DNA of 64,000 nt from Heterocephalus glaber (GCF_000247695.1 NW_004624730.1:34358541-34422540); one strand, 5' to 3'; counted from the first letter of the stretch, positions 1 to 12,080 are shown. Notes: a model not told the origin generated them from the letters alone. Translations and numbers: made by a program.

Positions 1-530
1 CCAGCCAGAGAGCTGTTGTATTTACAAGGTGCTACAGGGTGCCCTGACATGGGACTGACATTGTGTATCCCCAAACAATATAATGTATAGTTCCCTTATT
101 TTGTATCTTTACAAATTTGGTATTATATATGTGGATATTGATTTTCCCACATTGCATGTACCTGCGTTTTGCTCATTTATGTAGATGTAGTACATTTAAA
201 ATATATTCTATAATGTATTAATCCATTTTCTGATCATTGGATATTTGTGTTGTTACTAATTTTTATTGTTATGAATAGTGAGGCCATGAAAGTACTGTGT
301 ATTCTGTCCATGTACTCTGTATTATGTACTCTGTCCATATATCATGTTTCATAACTTTTAGATTTTAAATATCTTGATACCTGATATGAAAAATATCTCC
401 ATTCTTCTTTAAGAGTCATTTGGCTATTCTTAGCTTTTTACTTTTGTATGTGCATTTTAGAACCATCTTGTCAGTTTTTTAAAAATCTGGATTTTTACCA
501 GAAATTCATTGAATCCATCCATTTTCAACC
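1..530 (-). repeat. L1 relic (old LINE-1 fragments, minus strand)
   Basis: The plus strand reads like the reverse complement of an old mammalian L1. There is a stretch near 200-290 resembling the 3' part (second-strand text of the kind 'attaatccattttctgatc'), and near 405-515 a stretch matching the ORF2 region that gives 'catttggctattcttagc' and a following 'attcattgaatcc'. It is highly diverged and full of stops. The same ORF2 region is seen better at 60.9 kb. Confidence 0.5.
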
Positions 531-1374
531 CATTCTATTTAGGCCATAATTACAGCACCAAGATTTCACTGAAATTGATCATGTCACAATCACCAAAACT
601 CTCCATATTATCAAATCCATTGGCTTTTACTTTTCTCTCATTTTACTTGATCTGTTAACAGCATACAGCGTAGATGAGAACACTCACATTTTTTACTTGC
701 TTTATGCTCTGAGCTTTGGAAACATTACACTGTCTTGATATTTTTTCCTAACCCAGGAAGAAAACTTCAGTTTTCTTTAGTTTCTATAGCTAGTTCTTTC
801 ACTTCTACCTGACCTCTGAAAATTAGAGTGCCACAGGACCTGGTATTAAATTCTTTTGTCTATTTTATTTTTTCTTTAGTTGTTCTCTTCTAGTTCCATA
901 GGTTTTAATGTTATTGCATATTATTGATATGTATATATATAAGATCTGATCTTCAGACTCAAATATACAATTGCATACTAACATTTCCAATTAGACATCA
1001 AATAGGCATTGCAAACTAATATAAAGAATAACTTGAGTATTGTCCTAAACTTGACCATTTCCCAATCTAAGTAAATAACAACATAACACACCTAGTTGCT
1101 TAAATGAAAAACAAAACAAAGAACTAGAATCCAAATCATTCTGGATTCTTCTCTATTCTTCATCATCTACATCTAGTCCACCAGAGGTTCATAGGTGCTG
1201 CCTCCAAAACATATTTCAAATCCATGTCCTCTGCCATCAGTTTAGTCTAAGCCACTCTCCTCTTTTGTTTTGACTACAGAAATAGTCTTCTAGTTGGTAT
1301 CTCTGCATCTGTTGTCGCCTCACTGTAATTCACTCTCCATTAGGTAATGAGAGTAACCTGAGAGTTAGGACAGA
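530..1374. other. AT-rich DNA without a recognisable gene
   Basis: No exon with good splice sites and no clear repeat family was recognised here. Only scattered A/T runs are visible. Confidence 0.5.
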
Positions 1375-1885
1375 ACATGTGCTGCTTCTGCTTAAAATCT
1401 TCCACAGGCTTCTCATTGCAATTAGAATAAAATCCCAACTCCATATAAGGCCTATGGTGCCCTGCTCAGTTGACCTTGTCTACTTCTTGGGTCCCTGCTT
1501 ACTAATTCCAATCCTTTATGGATTCCAGTGGCCTCCTTGTGCTTCCTCACATATGCTAAGCACTTTCCCATCTCGGGACCTTTGTATGTGCTGTTCTGGA
1601 TGCTCTCTAGATGCTCATTTCATAACTTTTACCTCCTCATTTTTCTGCTATGATCTCAAATATCCTCAAAGGGGCCTTCCCTGACCTCCCAATAGTATCA
1701 TCCACCATAAAAAGTCTGAAATTAGTTTGTTTATTTATTGGTTTAAATATTTACTCCTGGCTAGAATTAAATTGTTGGATGGTAGTGGCCTTGTATGACT
1801 TATTCATCATTGTGTCATATCTTAGAATAGTGCCTAGCACCTAAAGGGAACTCAAAAAAATATTTACTGAGTGAATAGAAGTTCT
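1375..1885 (+). repeat. L2 (LINE-2) 3' end
   Basis: The order of blocks is that of the L2 3' end: 'aaaatcttccacaggcttct', then 'aaaatcccaactcc', 'gggacctttgtatgtgctgt', 'gccttccctgacctcccaat', 'tagaatagtgcctagcacct' and the tail 'aaatatttactgagtgaat'. The short ORFs at 1379-1684 and 1650-1844 fall inside it and read remnants of the old LINE, so they are not genes. L2 is a mammal-wide fossil family, and this copy is long and well preserved. Confidence 0.82.
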
Positions 1886-2281
1886 CCCAGAGGGAGTGTC
1901 TGATGTAATAAGGAAAGCAGAGAGATGACTGAGAGGCTTTAAGCCACAATGCAAAAATGGTCATGCAAATGAACTTGGTATATGGAAAGGTTCAAAGCAA
2001 AATGCAAACAACTGATATGCTAGGTAATAAATGTTAAGGATATCTTATTCCTTATATTATTATTGTTTTACTATTGTGTAATAGATCAAATTAGTAGAGA
2101 AAATTAACTGAGTTCATATATTCTCACAATGCCGTAGTCAGCTTATGAAAACAACTTATATTTATGATTTTGGAAGATGAAATGAAACCTACAAATGAAA
2201 TATCATCTGAGTGTTCTTTTTCACCTCGCCTGACAACTTAAATTAGCCCTAAATACTGAACTTACCTATTCATCTATTTAT

Positions 2282-2362
2282 TTTTTTAGTGTACTGAAGA
2301 TTGAACCTGGGGCCTCATGTATGCTAAGTATGTAAACTATCATGGAGGTACACCTCAACCAC
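2282..2362 (-). repeat. ID-like SINE, diverged
   Basis: The reverse complement of a tRNA-Ala-derived ID element is visible ('actgaagattgaacctgggg', then 'atgctaagtatg' and a decayed 'cacctcaaccac'). It is more diverged than the ID copies elsewhere in the window. Confidence 0.55.
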
Positions 2363-2624
2363 TACATTTATTTTAGAATCTAAAATAATAATCCGTCTCC
2401 ACTGCCATCATCATACAGTTCTTAACTCATATATTTCATTTCTAATCTATTCTAGAGAAAGATTTAAACAATTCTCAATATTCATATTATTTTTTTTCAA
2501 ATTTCATTACCATTTTAGTTGAATATATAAGTGAAAATAGATTATAGCTAATACAACACACTGCATAACAAATAGATATACTGGAAAAGTCAGTTAATGC
2601 TAATAAATGTGTCTGTGCAAAAGA

Positions 2625-2972
2625 GTGAATATTTGTATCCCACCCTCCCACACATGTTGAAAGCCTAAATCCCAATGTGATAGTATTTTGAGGTGAAGTC
2701 TTTCAGAAGTGATTAGGTCCTGAGGGTGAATTCCTCATGAATGGAATTAATTCTCTTATAAGAAGCAAAAGAGAGCATGAACTAGCCCTCTTTCCATTAT
2801 GTGAGGATATAAAAAGAAGTCAGCACTCTGCAACTCAGAAAGGGGCCCTTGACTGAATCTAACCATCCTGCTACCCTGATCTCAAACTTCTAGGCTCCAT
2901 ACTACAAAAAATACATTTTTGTAGTTTATAAGCCACCCAATCTATACCACTTTGCTACAGTAACCTGAACTA
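2625..2972 (+). repeat. MLT1-type MaLR LTR
   Basis: Recognised by its internal order: 'catgttgaaagcctaaatcc', 'aatgtgatagtattttgagg', 'gtgattaggtcctgagggtg', 'cctcatgaatggaatt', 'cttataagaagc', 'tatgtgaggatataaaa', and the end 'tataagccacccaatctat'. This is a solitary LTR of the non-autonomous ERVL-MaLR group. A second copy with the same order lies at 30764. Confidence 0.75.
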
Positions 2973-3002
2973 AAAAAAATCATGTAGTTTTTACATATTA
3001 TT

Positions 3003-3240
3003 GTATATACACACATTCATGCATAGCACTTCCTATGTGTCAGGTTATGTCCTAGGTACTTTAAAATATGAATCTATTTTATTAAAAACTTCATGATTTA
3101 GGTACTATCATTGTCCTCATTTTGCTGATGAAGATATTAATACACCAAGAGGTTAAATAGCATTCCCAAACTGTACATAGCTAGTAGCAGATGCCAAAGC
3201 TGATATTTAAATCCAGGCAGTTCTAGCTACTCAATGTCAC
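3003..3240 (+). repeat. MIR SINE
   Basis: The MIR pattern is visible: 'cttcctatgtgtcaggt', then 'cctcattttgctgatgaag', 'aagaggttaaatagcattcc', 'acatagctagtagcagatgc' and 'atttaaatccaggcagt'. MIRs are ancient tRNA-derived SINEs found in all mammals. Confidence 0.75.
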
Positions 3241-3351
3241 TATAACTGAATATTACAGTGTTTGGAAGTTAATTAAGTAAATGAAAATTTTTTTGTTCAG
3301 TTGAAATAAGTTGGTCTGTGTTTGTGTTTTGAATAGTCACTTACTCTATAG

Positions 3352-3516
3352 TATCATAAGAGCTACTACTATGAGCAGACTGCCGAGGTACCACTTAGCA
3401 TACATAGTATTGTGAAGGATGTCATGAACGTTCCTGTGGTCAAGGCCATTGGGACCATTGTGCAGCTTATGCAGTGTACAACTCCAGAGGGTATCACACA
3501 TACAGACTCCATGTAA
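3352..3516 (+). CDS. Candidate 3'-terminal coding exon, unassigned gene
   Basis: An open frame of 54 codons plus a TAA stop starts directly after a possible splice acceptor (a T-rich tract ending 'ttactctatag' at 3351). It is not preceded by a usable ATG, so it would be the last coding exon of a gene that enters from the left of the window. The peptide begins YHKSYYYEQTAEVPLSIHSI and ends QCTTPEGITHTDSM; the middle part is hydrophobic/basic (KDVMNVPVVKAIGTIVQLM). The terminal DSM resembles a C-terminal PDZ-ligand, which is inference only. The polypyrimidine tract is only fair. An old 5'-truncated processed pseudogene is the main alternative, but no poly(A) tail is seen after the downstream poly(A) signal. 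I do not recognise the protein. Confidence 0.4.
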   Translation, partial: YHKSYYYEQTAEVPLSIHSIVKDVMNVPVVKAIGTIVQLMQCTTPEGITHTDSM

Positions 3517-3885
3517 ATGGCATCCCTAGACCTGGTTAGAGTCTAAGCATTGGCAGTGACCTTGCAGATAGCCCGAAGATTTACTGTATATCTCAGAGAA
3601 TGCCTTCCAACTTGGAAACTCTTCTCTCGACACAGTTCATTTTCAGTTACACACCCATCACAATTTATAACTGACAGTATATTAAAATGTCACTCTGTAT
3701 GCTTGATGATTGTGTCATTTTATTTTCAGCTCACTAGAAAAAAATGCTTAGATGTTTAAATGTCACTGTAAGTGGTGCATGATAGATAATTTTTTTTCTG
3801 TATGAAATGTTATGATTTTAAATACTTTTTGGGTACTTTTGTACAAATCTCTGGCAAAAATAAAAGTGGCATTATCCAAGCCAAG
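3517..3885 (+). other. Probable 3' UTR with poly(A) signal
   Basis: This follows the stop codon at 3514-3516. AATAAA lies at 3859-3864. The interval has no recognisable interspersed repeat, which fits a retained 3' UTR of about 360 bases. There is no genomic A-run after it, which argues against a recent retrocopy. Confidence 0.35.
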
Positions 3886-4107
3886 ATTTGGTGAAAGGCC
3901 AGATTCATTCCTTGGTCCACTGGCCTTTAGGTAGTTTTCAGAACAAACTATTAAATTCGCAATTTAGTTGACTAGCAACCAGTTGCTTTGGCATTCTTGG
4001 TCCACGGAGCTTAACCCTAAATGGTAAGCACTGTCATTACCCGAAGGGACAGAGCTAGAGGAGTCACGTGTACATGGGATCTAAGTCATCCTTGGCCTAG
4101 TTTTTCT

Positions 4108-4215
4108 TTAGATACATGAGTGGCCTGAGGTCCAGAAGGTGACAGAAGTAATCCAAGCACATGCAGTTCATTGGTGGCCAGAATGAGACTGAGTCTGAGA
4201 TTCTAAGCTCTTATA
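4108..4215 (+). repeat. MIR SINE fragment
   Basis: The MIR core order 'gaggtccagaaggtgacaga', 'aatccaagcacatgcagtt' and 'gactgagtctgagattctaa' is visible, diverged. Confidence 0.5.
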
Positions 4216-5270
4216 TTTTTGCTTTTTTCTGTTACATCTCATTACATCCTGTATGTTTGTGGAAAACACAGACTTTATCTTGTGTGAATACTTTAGCTGC
4301 TTTGTTTCAACTTTGTTATTTGCCCTTGTCCACATTTGCTGGGGTAATCAGTAGAATTCTTTGAGCACTGAATGTTGTCTATTCCATCTTTAGGCAGGGA
4401 AATCCACTAGTAGCTCAAGAACACAGGTGGACAATTTATTGGTCATCACTCACAAGTCTAGGTTCCACCACCAAATATGTGGATTAATTAATCGGTTGAT
4501 TAACCTCCATAGGTTTTTCTCCAATACAAATTAAAAAGTTTGGGCAAGTGGCTGATGTTCTCTGCAGCTCTTAAGTTCCACATTTCTACAAACTATAATT
4601 GTGACTGCCAACTATCTTGTCTTTACAGTACACTTGGAGCTCATAATAATATTTTTAGGTTTTAATTAAATGAGATCATGTTTTTAACAGTTTAGTCAAT
4701 TTTGCAACCTTATGCTCTACATGTTGCTTTCCGTGCTTTGTACTTTAACCAGCTAATGTTCTGGTTTTGGCCTCCAAATTACCACTAAATATACAGTGAC
4801 CTGTCTTTCGGTTCTGGCTAGTCTATTCTTACTTTTTGGTTTTGTTTTTAGTCAGGGAGAGGGTTATTGCTAAAATGAGTAGAGAAAAAAAAGATCTCAT
4901 AGGAGGACTCTTCAGAGTGCCAGAGATCTAGTTAGGTTTGTCATATTCTGGACCAAGTGACTGTGAATAAGCCAGGGGTTGGTTGCTGCCTGGCCCAAAG
5001 GCCCCCTGAGTTCTCATGGAGGCACTGGTTTAAAAACTTAGCCCTAGATATATGCTCAGGCCCGAATAGTGACCAACAGACTCAAACATGTTCTTTTTCT
5101 TAGAGGCTTTGGATGCAGTCATAAAATGCAGGGCACCGGCAGAAAACAGATGCAGAGATCCAGAGGAATCCTGTGCAAAGTCTCAAAGCAGAAACAGGGA
5201 GGCAGTAGAAGCCATGAATTGGGGAAATGTTAGAAAAGAGGGAAAATGAGTTTGAGAGCAGCTGAGTCAC

Positions 5271-5312
<42 letters not shown>

Positions 5313-6394
5313 GGACTCACTGGGCAAGGATAAATAAACCTGAGGTGATGACCAGATAACCAGATGGGTAGAGCTCTCCTGTGTGTGGATGGTGGCGGTG
5401 ATGGGTGCTCAGAACATCCTGTCCAATGTTCTAGCCTCTGTGGGGCTGACCTAGCCATACAGCGCTTCTTTCAGCCTCATAGTTTCCCACCTATCTTTCT
5501 TAATTTCTCTTTCCTGAGGTAACCTGAGTTTGTCCCCATGTCTTGCCAAGTGAAAGAGCCTGAGTAATGCAGTGTCTTTGTTAAGTCCACACCCCAAGAT
5601 CTTGGAGTGCCTACATGTTGTCTAGTATGCATTCACACAATAAGCCAGCACTTGGTAAACTCTGCTGAATAAAGCTAAGGTGTACAGCGCTACTCTGGGA
5701 CTGAGTCTGTTTAGCTGGGGAAAGAGTGCTTCCATACACAGATCCAGGTGCACACAAAGTCATCTGCCTGGAGCAGGTTAAGGCCTTGTGAATAGGTGAA
5801 AGAAGTGGTTGAGTTAGTGAGAAAACCAAGGAGGTACCCAATCCCACATATTTCTTTCTCTAACTGGCCATGTGGCCTGAAATTCAGATTGGGAAATTAA
5901 CCTCTCCAATGGAAGGCAATGTTGCTTAGGTAGATATAGGATAAACACATAGCTAATACCAGTATTTCACATCTTAATATGCGTTCATCTGGCAAGCCTA
6001 TTTGTGGACAGTTTGTGGTCTCCGTGGACTAAGGAAATGAGAGTTTTCATGATTATAGGGTTAAGAAGAGGTGCATTGAGAGCATGAAGCCGCATTGCTG
6101 AAGGAAATTAGGGTGACAGGTAGCAAAACATAAATTCTGGCATTCTCAGTGACAGGAAGAATTAAGGAAATGGTAGGGATGAAGCCAGATGTCAAATTCC
6201 TCCAGGCCTCATTCTCAATGACCCTAATTAGCCAAATGCAACACAAAAAGAGCAGCTTTTAAGGATGGTAGGTATTGTATACACCATCAAAGAGTCTCAG
6301 CTTTGGGATAAGAAAATCTGAGTTTCATTCTCTACTGTTTATTATACATATAAGGCCTCTGGGCTTTAGTTTCCCAAACTACAAAATGAGACAA
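4216..6394. other. No gene seen; unique-looking DNA with one microsatellite
   Basis: The small ORFs here lack splice-site or composition support. The ORF at 5100-5327 on the minus strand is mostly poly-Ile read from the ATA repeat. No clear interspersed repeat was recognised other than the trinucleotide run. Confidence 0.5.
5271..5311. repeat. (AAT)n microsatellite
   Basis: About 13 uninterrupted copies of the trinucleotide aat. Confidence 0.95.
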
Positions 6395-6406
6395 TAATAT
6401 ATAGTT

Positions 6407-6495
6407 GTGGTTTTTTTTGGTACTGGGGAATGACCTCAGGTCCTTGCGCTTGTGAGGCATGCAGCAGAACCACTGAGCTAAAGCCCTGGCCCCAG
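6407..6495 (-). repeat. ID SINE (tRNA-Ala-derived) with TSD
   Basis: Reverse complement of an ID element, from a T-run through 'ggtactggggaatgacctca' to 'accactgagctaaagccctg'. The 12-bp duplication taatatatagtt flanks it at 6395-6406 and 6496-6507, which shows an L1-mediated insertion. Confidence 0.9.
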
Positions 6496-6507
6496 TAATA
6501 TATAGTT

Positions 6508-8404
6508 TTTTGAGAGGATGGTGCTAAGGATCATCTGGCAGAATAGATATCAAATGATTATTTTGCAAACTGTGTATGTTGCTAAAATAGTTGAATCTGG
6601 GAGCCAAAGGAGAAGGGAGGAAGAATGGCCTTGGCTGTGGTCAGGGCTTTTCCACTGCTAAGGTCACCTCGTTCTGCTTAGGCCCAGGGGGAGGTACATG
6701 GATTGATTTTTGCCCACTTCACATTACTGTGGTGGTTACTGACCACTTTGAGATATTTTTTATTTATCTTTTTCTCAACAGCAATCACTCTTTTATTGTT
6801 TATTTGTTTTTTCTTGTCTTTCTGTATGTACTTAAAAAATTGACTTTAAAAGTAGTTGGGGGGTGGGATCTTCAGACAAAGCTTGATCTAACAGCAAAAG
6901 GATGATATTTGGGGCTTAGTTCTTTTCAGTTTCTCTCTTCTGCTCTCCATAGTATTTGCTTTATTTTAAGGTTGCTTCTCACGAGCTTAAGTCGCTTGCT
7001 AACTGATTCAGCAGTGTTTTTGCTCCTCAGGAAAGAGTGCTTAATTTTCTCCAGTGAAATCTTCAAGATTTACTTTGATTGGGTGAATTTGGCTTACATG
7101 CCCCGTTTGAACAAGTCTCTAGCCTAGGAAGATAAAACACTGAATAATTTTACTTAAGTCACACCCTCCATTCCTGGGGCTGGAGGTAAATTCAGGTTTT
7201 TTAGAACCTTTCGGATCCTAAAACAGTTTCTTGGCTAAGGAAGCAAATGGGGAGAAATGAATGCTGAGGAGGCCACTAACTCAAGACCACTGTGATAGAT
7301 TAGAAGAAGATACTATCCTTATATGAAAAACTGCAGCAGCCAAATGCTTGAAGACTTTTCCATTTGAAAACTAGAGCATAAGCTGTTTAAACCAAATTTG
7401 ATGTATCTAATGTGATACAAATTGACTTTCATCAATAGGCATAAAGAGCAATCATTAACCTTTGAATTTTGTGATTTTATAAAGCATCAAATTCTATACT
7501 TCAGTGCTCTCACAAGAGATGCTTTTCTTGTTTATGCATTTTAGTCACTTTCAACATGCTCTAAATTGAAACAGAGAATGTATTTTTTTTCTTCTAGTGT
7601 AAAATCAAATAAGCAATGGCACACTGCAGGAAGCCAGTCTAGCCACAGCAAATCTGTACTTGTTTTTGTGAGAGAGGATGGGAAGAATGAATATTTGCCC
7701 TGTGGCATCAATTTCCTGTTTAATGTTCTCCAAAAGGCATTTGGAAAATGCCCAACAACACAGATGTACGTAAATACCATAACTTGTTTGTGTGACTGGA
7801 AAGAGGAGTCTGTAAAATGATGACAAGGCTGGCTTCCTCTCACCTCCTGGTAGAAGGTGAGTCATTTCACCTTCAACCTGATGATCTAGAGGATGGATTA
7901 TTCCGGAGTTTGGCACTGGAAGAACAAGTAGTATAGGCAGAGCATGGCATGTGTCTTCTAAGCCCAGTTCTTATTCATTTAAGATATTTTTATCCCAAAG
8001 TTTGCATGTTCCTGCTGGAGATTACCTTCAGATTGCCTGTAAGAAATGTATAGTGCCAGGACAATTTTCTAAATCAATAAATAATCCCCACCAAACAAAC
8101 ACACAAATTTGTTTTAAACCATAGAAATGTGTATGCTCATAACCCATATCATCTGTTCAAGTGTGGGCAGATGTGTTCTCAGTTCTGCAAGTCTTACTAT
8201 CCCAGATGGCTCATGAACCATTTTTGGTCATCTTATTTAAAAGGATAGGGTGTGGTTGGAGAACCAAATTCCTGTTTTTATTTTAGTAAATAACCTCCAG
8301 TGCTCTTAGCAAATTTAAGACTTTAATATGAAGGAAGTCAGATGTAAAGTATCTGTCCTCCAATCACCCTTTTGTGCTGCCTCCACATATAAGACAAGAT
8401 TAAA
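6508..8404. other. No gene supported; two ORFs examined
   Basis: Overlapping ORFs of about 100 codons lie at 7541-7916 on both strands. The plus-strand one follows a T-rich 'cttctag' that could be an acceptor, but no convincing donor or known domain was found. No obvious transposon was seen in the stretch. Confidence 0.45.
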
Positions 8405-8610
8405 AATAATAGTTATAATCTATTAAGCATCTACTATGTGCAAGGAAAGCTTTTCTGTGTATGAGTGCTGATCCACACAACACTCCACTATTTATTCTAT
8501 ATCTCTGCATCTTGTAGATGAGGAAATTTGGACTTAGAGAAGATAAATAACAGCCAAGGGTCACACAAGTAGGTAATGATGACAGCATTCAACTCCAGAT
8601 CTATCTGGTC
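8405..8610 (+). repeat. MIR SINE
   Basis: The order 'aagcatctactatgtgcaag', 'tcttgtagatgaggaaattt', 'agccaagggtcacacaagta' and 'cattcaactccagat' matches MIR. Confidence 0.75.
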
Positions 8611-8789
8611 CTAAAGCTTATCTTTTTTCAGATGCATAAATTGATAATCTATGATTCATAGATAGGCTTCAGAAGAGTCTTGACAGCCTAAAATTAAATG
8701 TAAATCTTAAGTATGTGTACTTAAGGATTTTTCTGGGGAGAGAACCTAAAACTTTTATCAGATTTATCAGCTATATTTCTAGAACCTAG

Positions 8790-8876
8790 CACAGGCTTTT
8801 GAAATAGGGTTTCACTGAGTTGCCCAGGCTGGGCTTGAATTTTTGATCCTCCTGCCTCAGTCTCTCAGAGTATTGG
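8790..8876 (-). repeat. B1-like SINE fragment
   Basis: The plus strand has 'agggtttcactgagttgccc', 'aggctgggcttgaat' and 'gatcctcctgcctcagtctc', the reverse complement of a 7SL-derived B1 body. The end beyond the 'ctcagagtattggg' block is missing. Confidence 0.7.
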
Positions 8877-8881
8877 GAAGC

Positions 8882-10345
8882 CTTTGTTGTTGTTGCTTCC
8901 TTTCTATGTCCACATCCTTCACATCCCATCTTCTGGTAACTACCACTCTACTCTACTTCTATGTGTTCAACATTTTTAGATTCTACATAAAAGTGAAATT
9001 ATACAATGTTTGTTCCTCTGTGCCTGGTTTATTTCACTTAATATAATGTCCTCTAGATTCATCTGTGCTATTCCAAATGACAGAATTTCCTGTTTGTTTT
9101 TTCAAATGGTTGAATACTGTTCTACTGTGTGTGTGTGTGTATAAATATCCTATTGTGATATATATCACATTTTAAAAATGTATTCATTTATTGATGAACA
9201 CTCAATTTGTTTCCATAGCTTGATTACTGTGAGTAATGCTACAATGAACACAGGAGTGGAGACATCCATTTGGTATACTGATTTCATTTCTCCTGGTATA
9301 TAACAATAGTGGGATTACTGTATTCTATTTTTAGTTTTGTTGAAACTTCCAAACTGTTTTCCAAAATAACTATACTAATTTATAATACCACCAACAGTAT
9401 GCAGGGGTTAATTTTTCTCTACATCCTCACCAACATATAACATTCATCTTTTTGAGTTAAGAAGTGATAACTAACTTACTGTGGTCTTAATTTGAAGTTT
9501 CTGATAATTAGAGATGGTGAGCTTTTTTTCATATACCTTTTGGCCATTTGAATATCTTCTTTTTGAAAAATGTCAGTGTCTTTTCTCTATTTTTAAATAG
9601 GGTTGTTTTCTTGTTATTGGATAGTTTTGCAGCTGGCAGGGAAAAGTGGAACTTTAAGAAATTAGAATTTGTTTCTTTGGAGACAACCAGCTCCTCTAGA
9701 CTTCCTTAGGCCTAGGACATAAACCATCATTTCCTCTTCTTCTGACCCCAAATAAATGAGCAGAATATGCACATGTTGGCACCAGGAGGCAAGGTCCAGT
9801 TACCTTCCCACCAGGGAGGGGAGGGAACTGGAAAGGCCCAGGAGGGCTGAAGCAAGCTTGGAGTTATCTACTGTCTCACTGTCTTCCCTCCCCACTGCAC
9901 TACCTGTAAAAGCTCTTGCACAGCTGGACAACGTGAGATGATGATATGTGGCAATAGGAGGCCCCTCCATCTCCTCAGAGCTAGCTTTGGATAAAGCTTT
10001 TTCCTTTCCACCATGCCCCCTACCCTGTTGTTTGAGAAGCAGCAAATAGTAAGGACCTGAGTGGTTGATAACAAGAGTTCCTCGTGTGTTTTGGATACTA
10101 GCCTCTTGTCTGATGTATGATTTACAAATAATTTTCTTCCAATTTGTGAGTTGTCTCTTCACTTTTATTTCTTGTTTTGCTGTTGTTCAGAACCTTCTAA
10201 ATTTGACATAATCCTATTTGTCTATTTTTGTTTTTATTGCTGTGCTTTGGGGGTTCTATCCAAGAAGCCTCTACCTGATCAATATTTTAAGGCCTTCTTA
10301 TGTTTCTTTCTAGCATTTGTATAGTTTCAGGTCTCCTAGCACAGA
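8882..10345 (-). repeat. L1 3' region, interrupted
   Basis: The plus strand is the reverse complement of an old mammalian L1 3' end: 'atttcacttaatataatgtc' near 9030, 'tgattactgtgagtaatgct' near 9222 and 'ccaacagtatgcagggg' near 9391. L1 text resumes at about 10085 ('gcctcttgtctgatgtatga', 'gggggttctatccaagaagc'). The two parts are separated by about 430 bases of unrelated sequence. Confidence 0.75.
9640..10078. other. Unassigned insert inside an L1
   Basis: This segment breaks the L1 frame of reference on both sides. It contains 'ccccaaataaatga' near 9747 and mixed GC content higher than the flanks. It could be a decayed LTR or retrogene, but I could not name it. ORFs here (9756-9941 plus, 9800-10162 minus) cross the L1 boundary and are not supported as genes. 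Confidence 0.35.
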
Positions 10346-11889
10346 ACAGGTATATGATAACATCTGCCCAGTGAACACCATGGGGCCATGGTATAAAAAG
10401 CTGAAGAACCATTGCTCTTACTGCTGTATATGCCTCTGAATCTCGGTAACTTGTCCCATTTTCTATGCTATGGACTAATAGATTTGAATTTGTAGTACAA
10501 CTGGGTTTGCACTACAGTCATTCTTTATGAAAAAAGTGCTAAAAGTGCAGTATTTTGTAATAGGCCATTTATATTATCTAATATTAATACAAGAAGGTTA
10601 GATAACTTTAAACCTTATCATCAAGGGTGGTTTTTCTTAAACAAAGCATACCAGTACAAAGAGCTGGAAACCGTTTAGACCAGCATTACAGAGTAGAAAT
10701 ATAAAATGAGCCACAAATTCAAGCCACATTCATAATTTTAAACTTTCTTGTACCCACATCTAAAAAGTAAAAAAAAGAAAGGTAAAACTCCTTTTAGTAA
10801 TATATTTTATTTAGCTCAATACATGTGAAGTAATTATCATTTCAACCTGCAGGCAATATCAAAGACTATTGAATTTATATTACAATTCTTTTCTTTGACA
10901 CTATGTTTTGGAGACCTGCTGTGAGGTCTCCCTTTGTCATTCTCAGTGGTCATCTGTGCTCATGGCTGCCTCAGTAGACAATGGATGAAAGAGGTGGGCA
11001 AGCTGATGAAGCCTGGAGGAAAGTAGGAAGAGAATGCAGCAGGTTTGGGCATGTGGGGACACACTTTGATGATCTGGGATACAGTGACTCGAGGCCAGGG
11101 TGCCAGCTCATACTGCTAAAATTGTAGTATTATAGGTGATTATTAAGATGGACCCAAGAAAACAGCATAACATTCAGCATTTCAGCAGACTTTTTCCCTA
11201 TTTCTACAGTAATTTTCTTTTCTTGGAAGCCGACGTGCAGATCCAGAGTGCGCTTGCAGGGGAAGATGTGATGCAGAGTGACTAAGGTTACGCCCAGTAA
11301 TTATAATAATTTTGTTCTTTTAACCACACCTAAAGCAAGGATCTGGGAGTTTTATAGTAGGAATTTAGCCAGTCTTCAGCCCCCGAGGGAGGAAGATAGG
11401 GTGCTTACGGGTCCTGAAATTGCATTCCTCCTTCCTACAGATAAAGGAGGTTGAGACCCTAAGGGCTGAGACTCCAAGAACAGACCACAGCACAAAAGAG
11501 TGCAGGAAATATTGTCCTATGTCTTGCCCAGCTTTATTCGTAGTGCTTTAATGTTTGTTCTCTTGAGGAAGTGGCCTTGTTCACCCCTTTGGTCTGCTGT
11601 TTCCAAACCTGATATTCAACACACTTAAAATACCTTCTGCCACTAGGCAGGTCAGGTTTGTGATCTAGAAATCTATAGATGTCAATTATCTTTTGTAACT
11701 ATATTTCTTCTGAATTGTTCAGTTACTCAAAATGACAAGTGTAATATTATCTTCCTGCACAAGACACTTACAATCCTTCTGGGAGGCTACAATTAGGTGA
11801 GCGTGAGTGTTACACCTGAAATTCCTCAAACTGAGAAACTATCTGAATCCATACGACATAGTTTTATTTAATCCCTGGCCTTAATATAA
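10346..11889. other. No gene or named repeat recognised
   Basis: Mostly AT-rich unique-looking DNA. No exon with matching splice sites was found, and no long open frame. Confidence 0.5.
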
Positions 11890-11903
11890 GAGCATTTGCT
11901 TTA

Positions 11904-12080
11904 TTTAATTTTTTAAAAATTTTAAAACTTTTTTTTAAATTTTTTGAGACAGGGTATCACTTTATAGTTCAGGCTGGTCTTGATCTTATTATGTAGCCCA
12001 TGCTGGCCTTGAACTCACAGTTATCCTCCTGCCTCAGCCTCCCAAGTGCTGGATTATAGGCGTGTGCCACTGTGCCGGGT
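11904..12080 (-). repeat. B1-type SINE with TSD
   Basis: Reverse complement of a B1 with a duplicated middle: 'gagacagggtatcactttat', 'gtagcccatgctggcc', 'atcctcctgcctcagcctcc', 'ggcgtgtgccactgtgccgg'. The 14-bp duplication gagcatttgcttta flanks it at 11890-11903 and 12081-12094. Confidence 0.92.

Noticed and set aside
5100..5327. Minus-strand ORF with a poly-Ile run
   Set aside because: It only translates the (AAT)n microsatellite; the neighbouring ORF reads it as poly-Leu.
7566..7820. Possible plus-strand exon after a T-rich ctag site
   Set aside because: The peptide looks plausible but the donor is unclear and an overlapping ORF of similar length lies on the other strand. Not enough to call.
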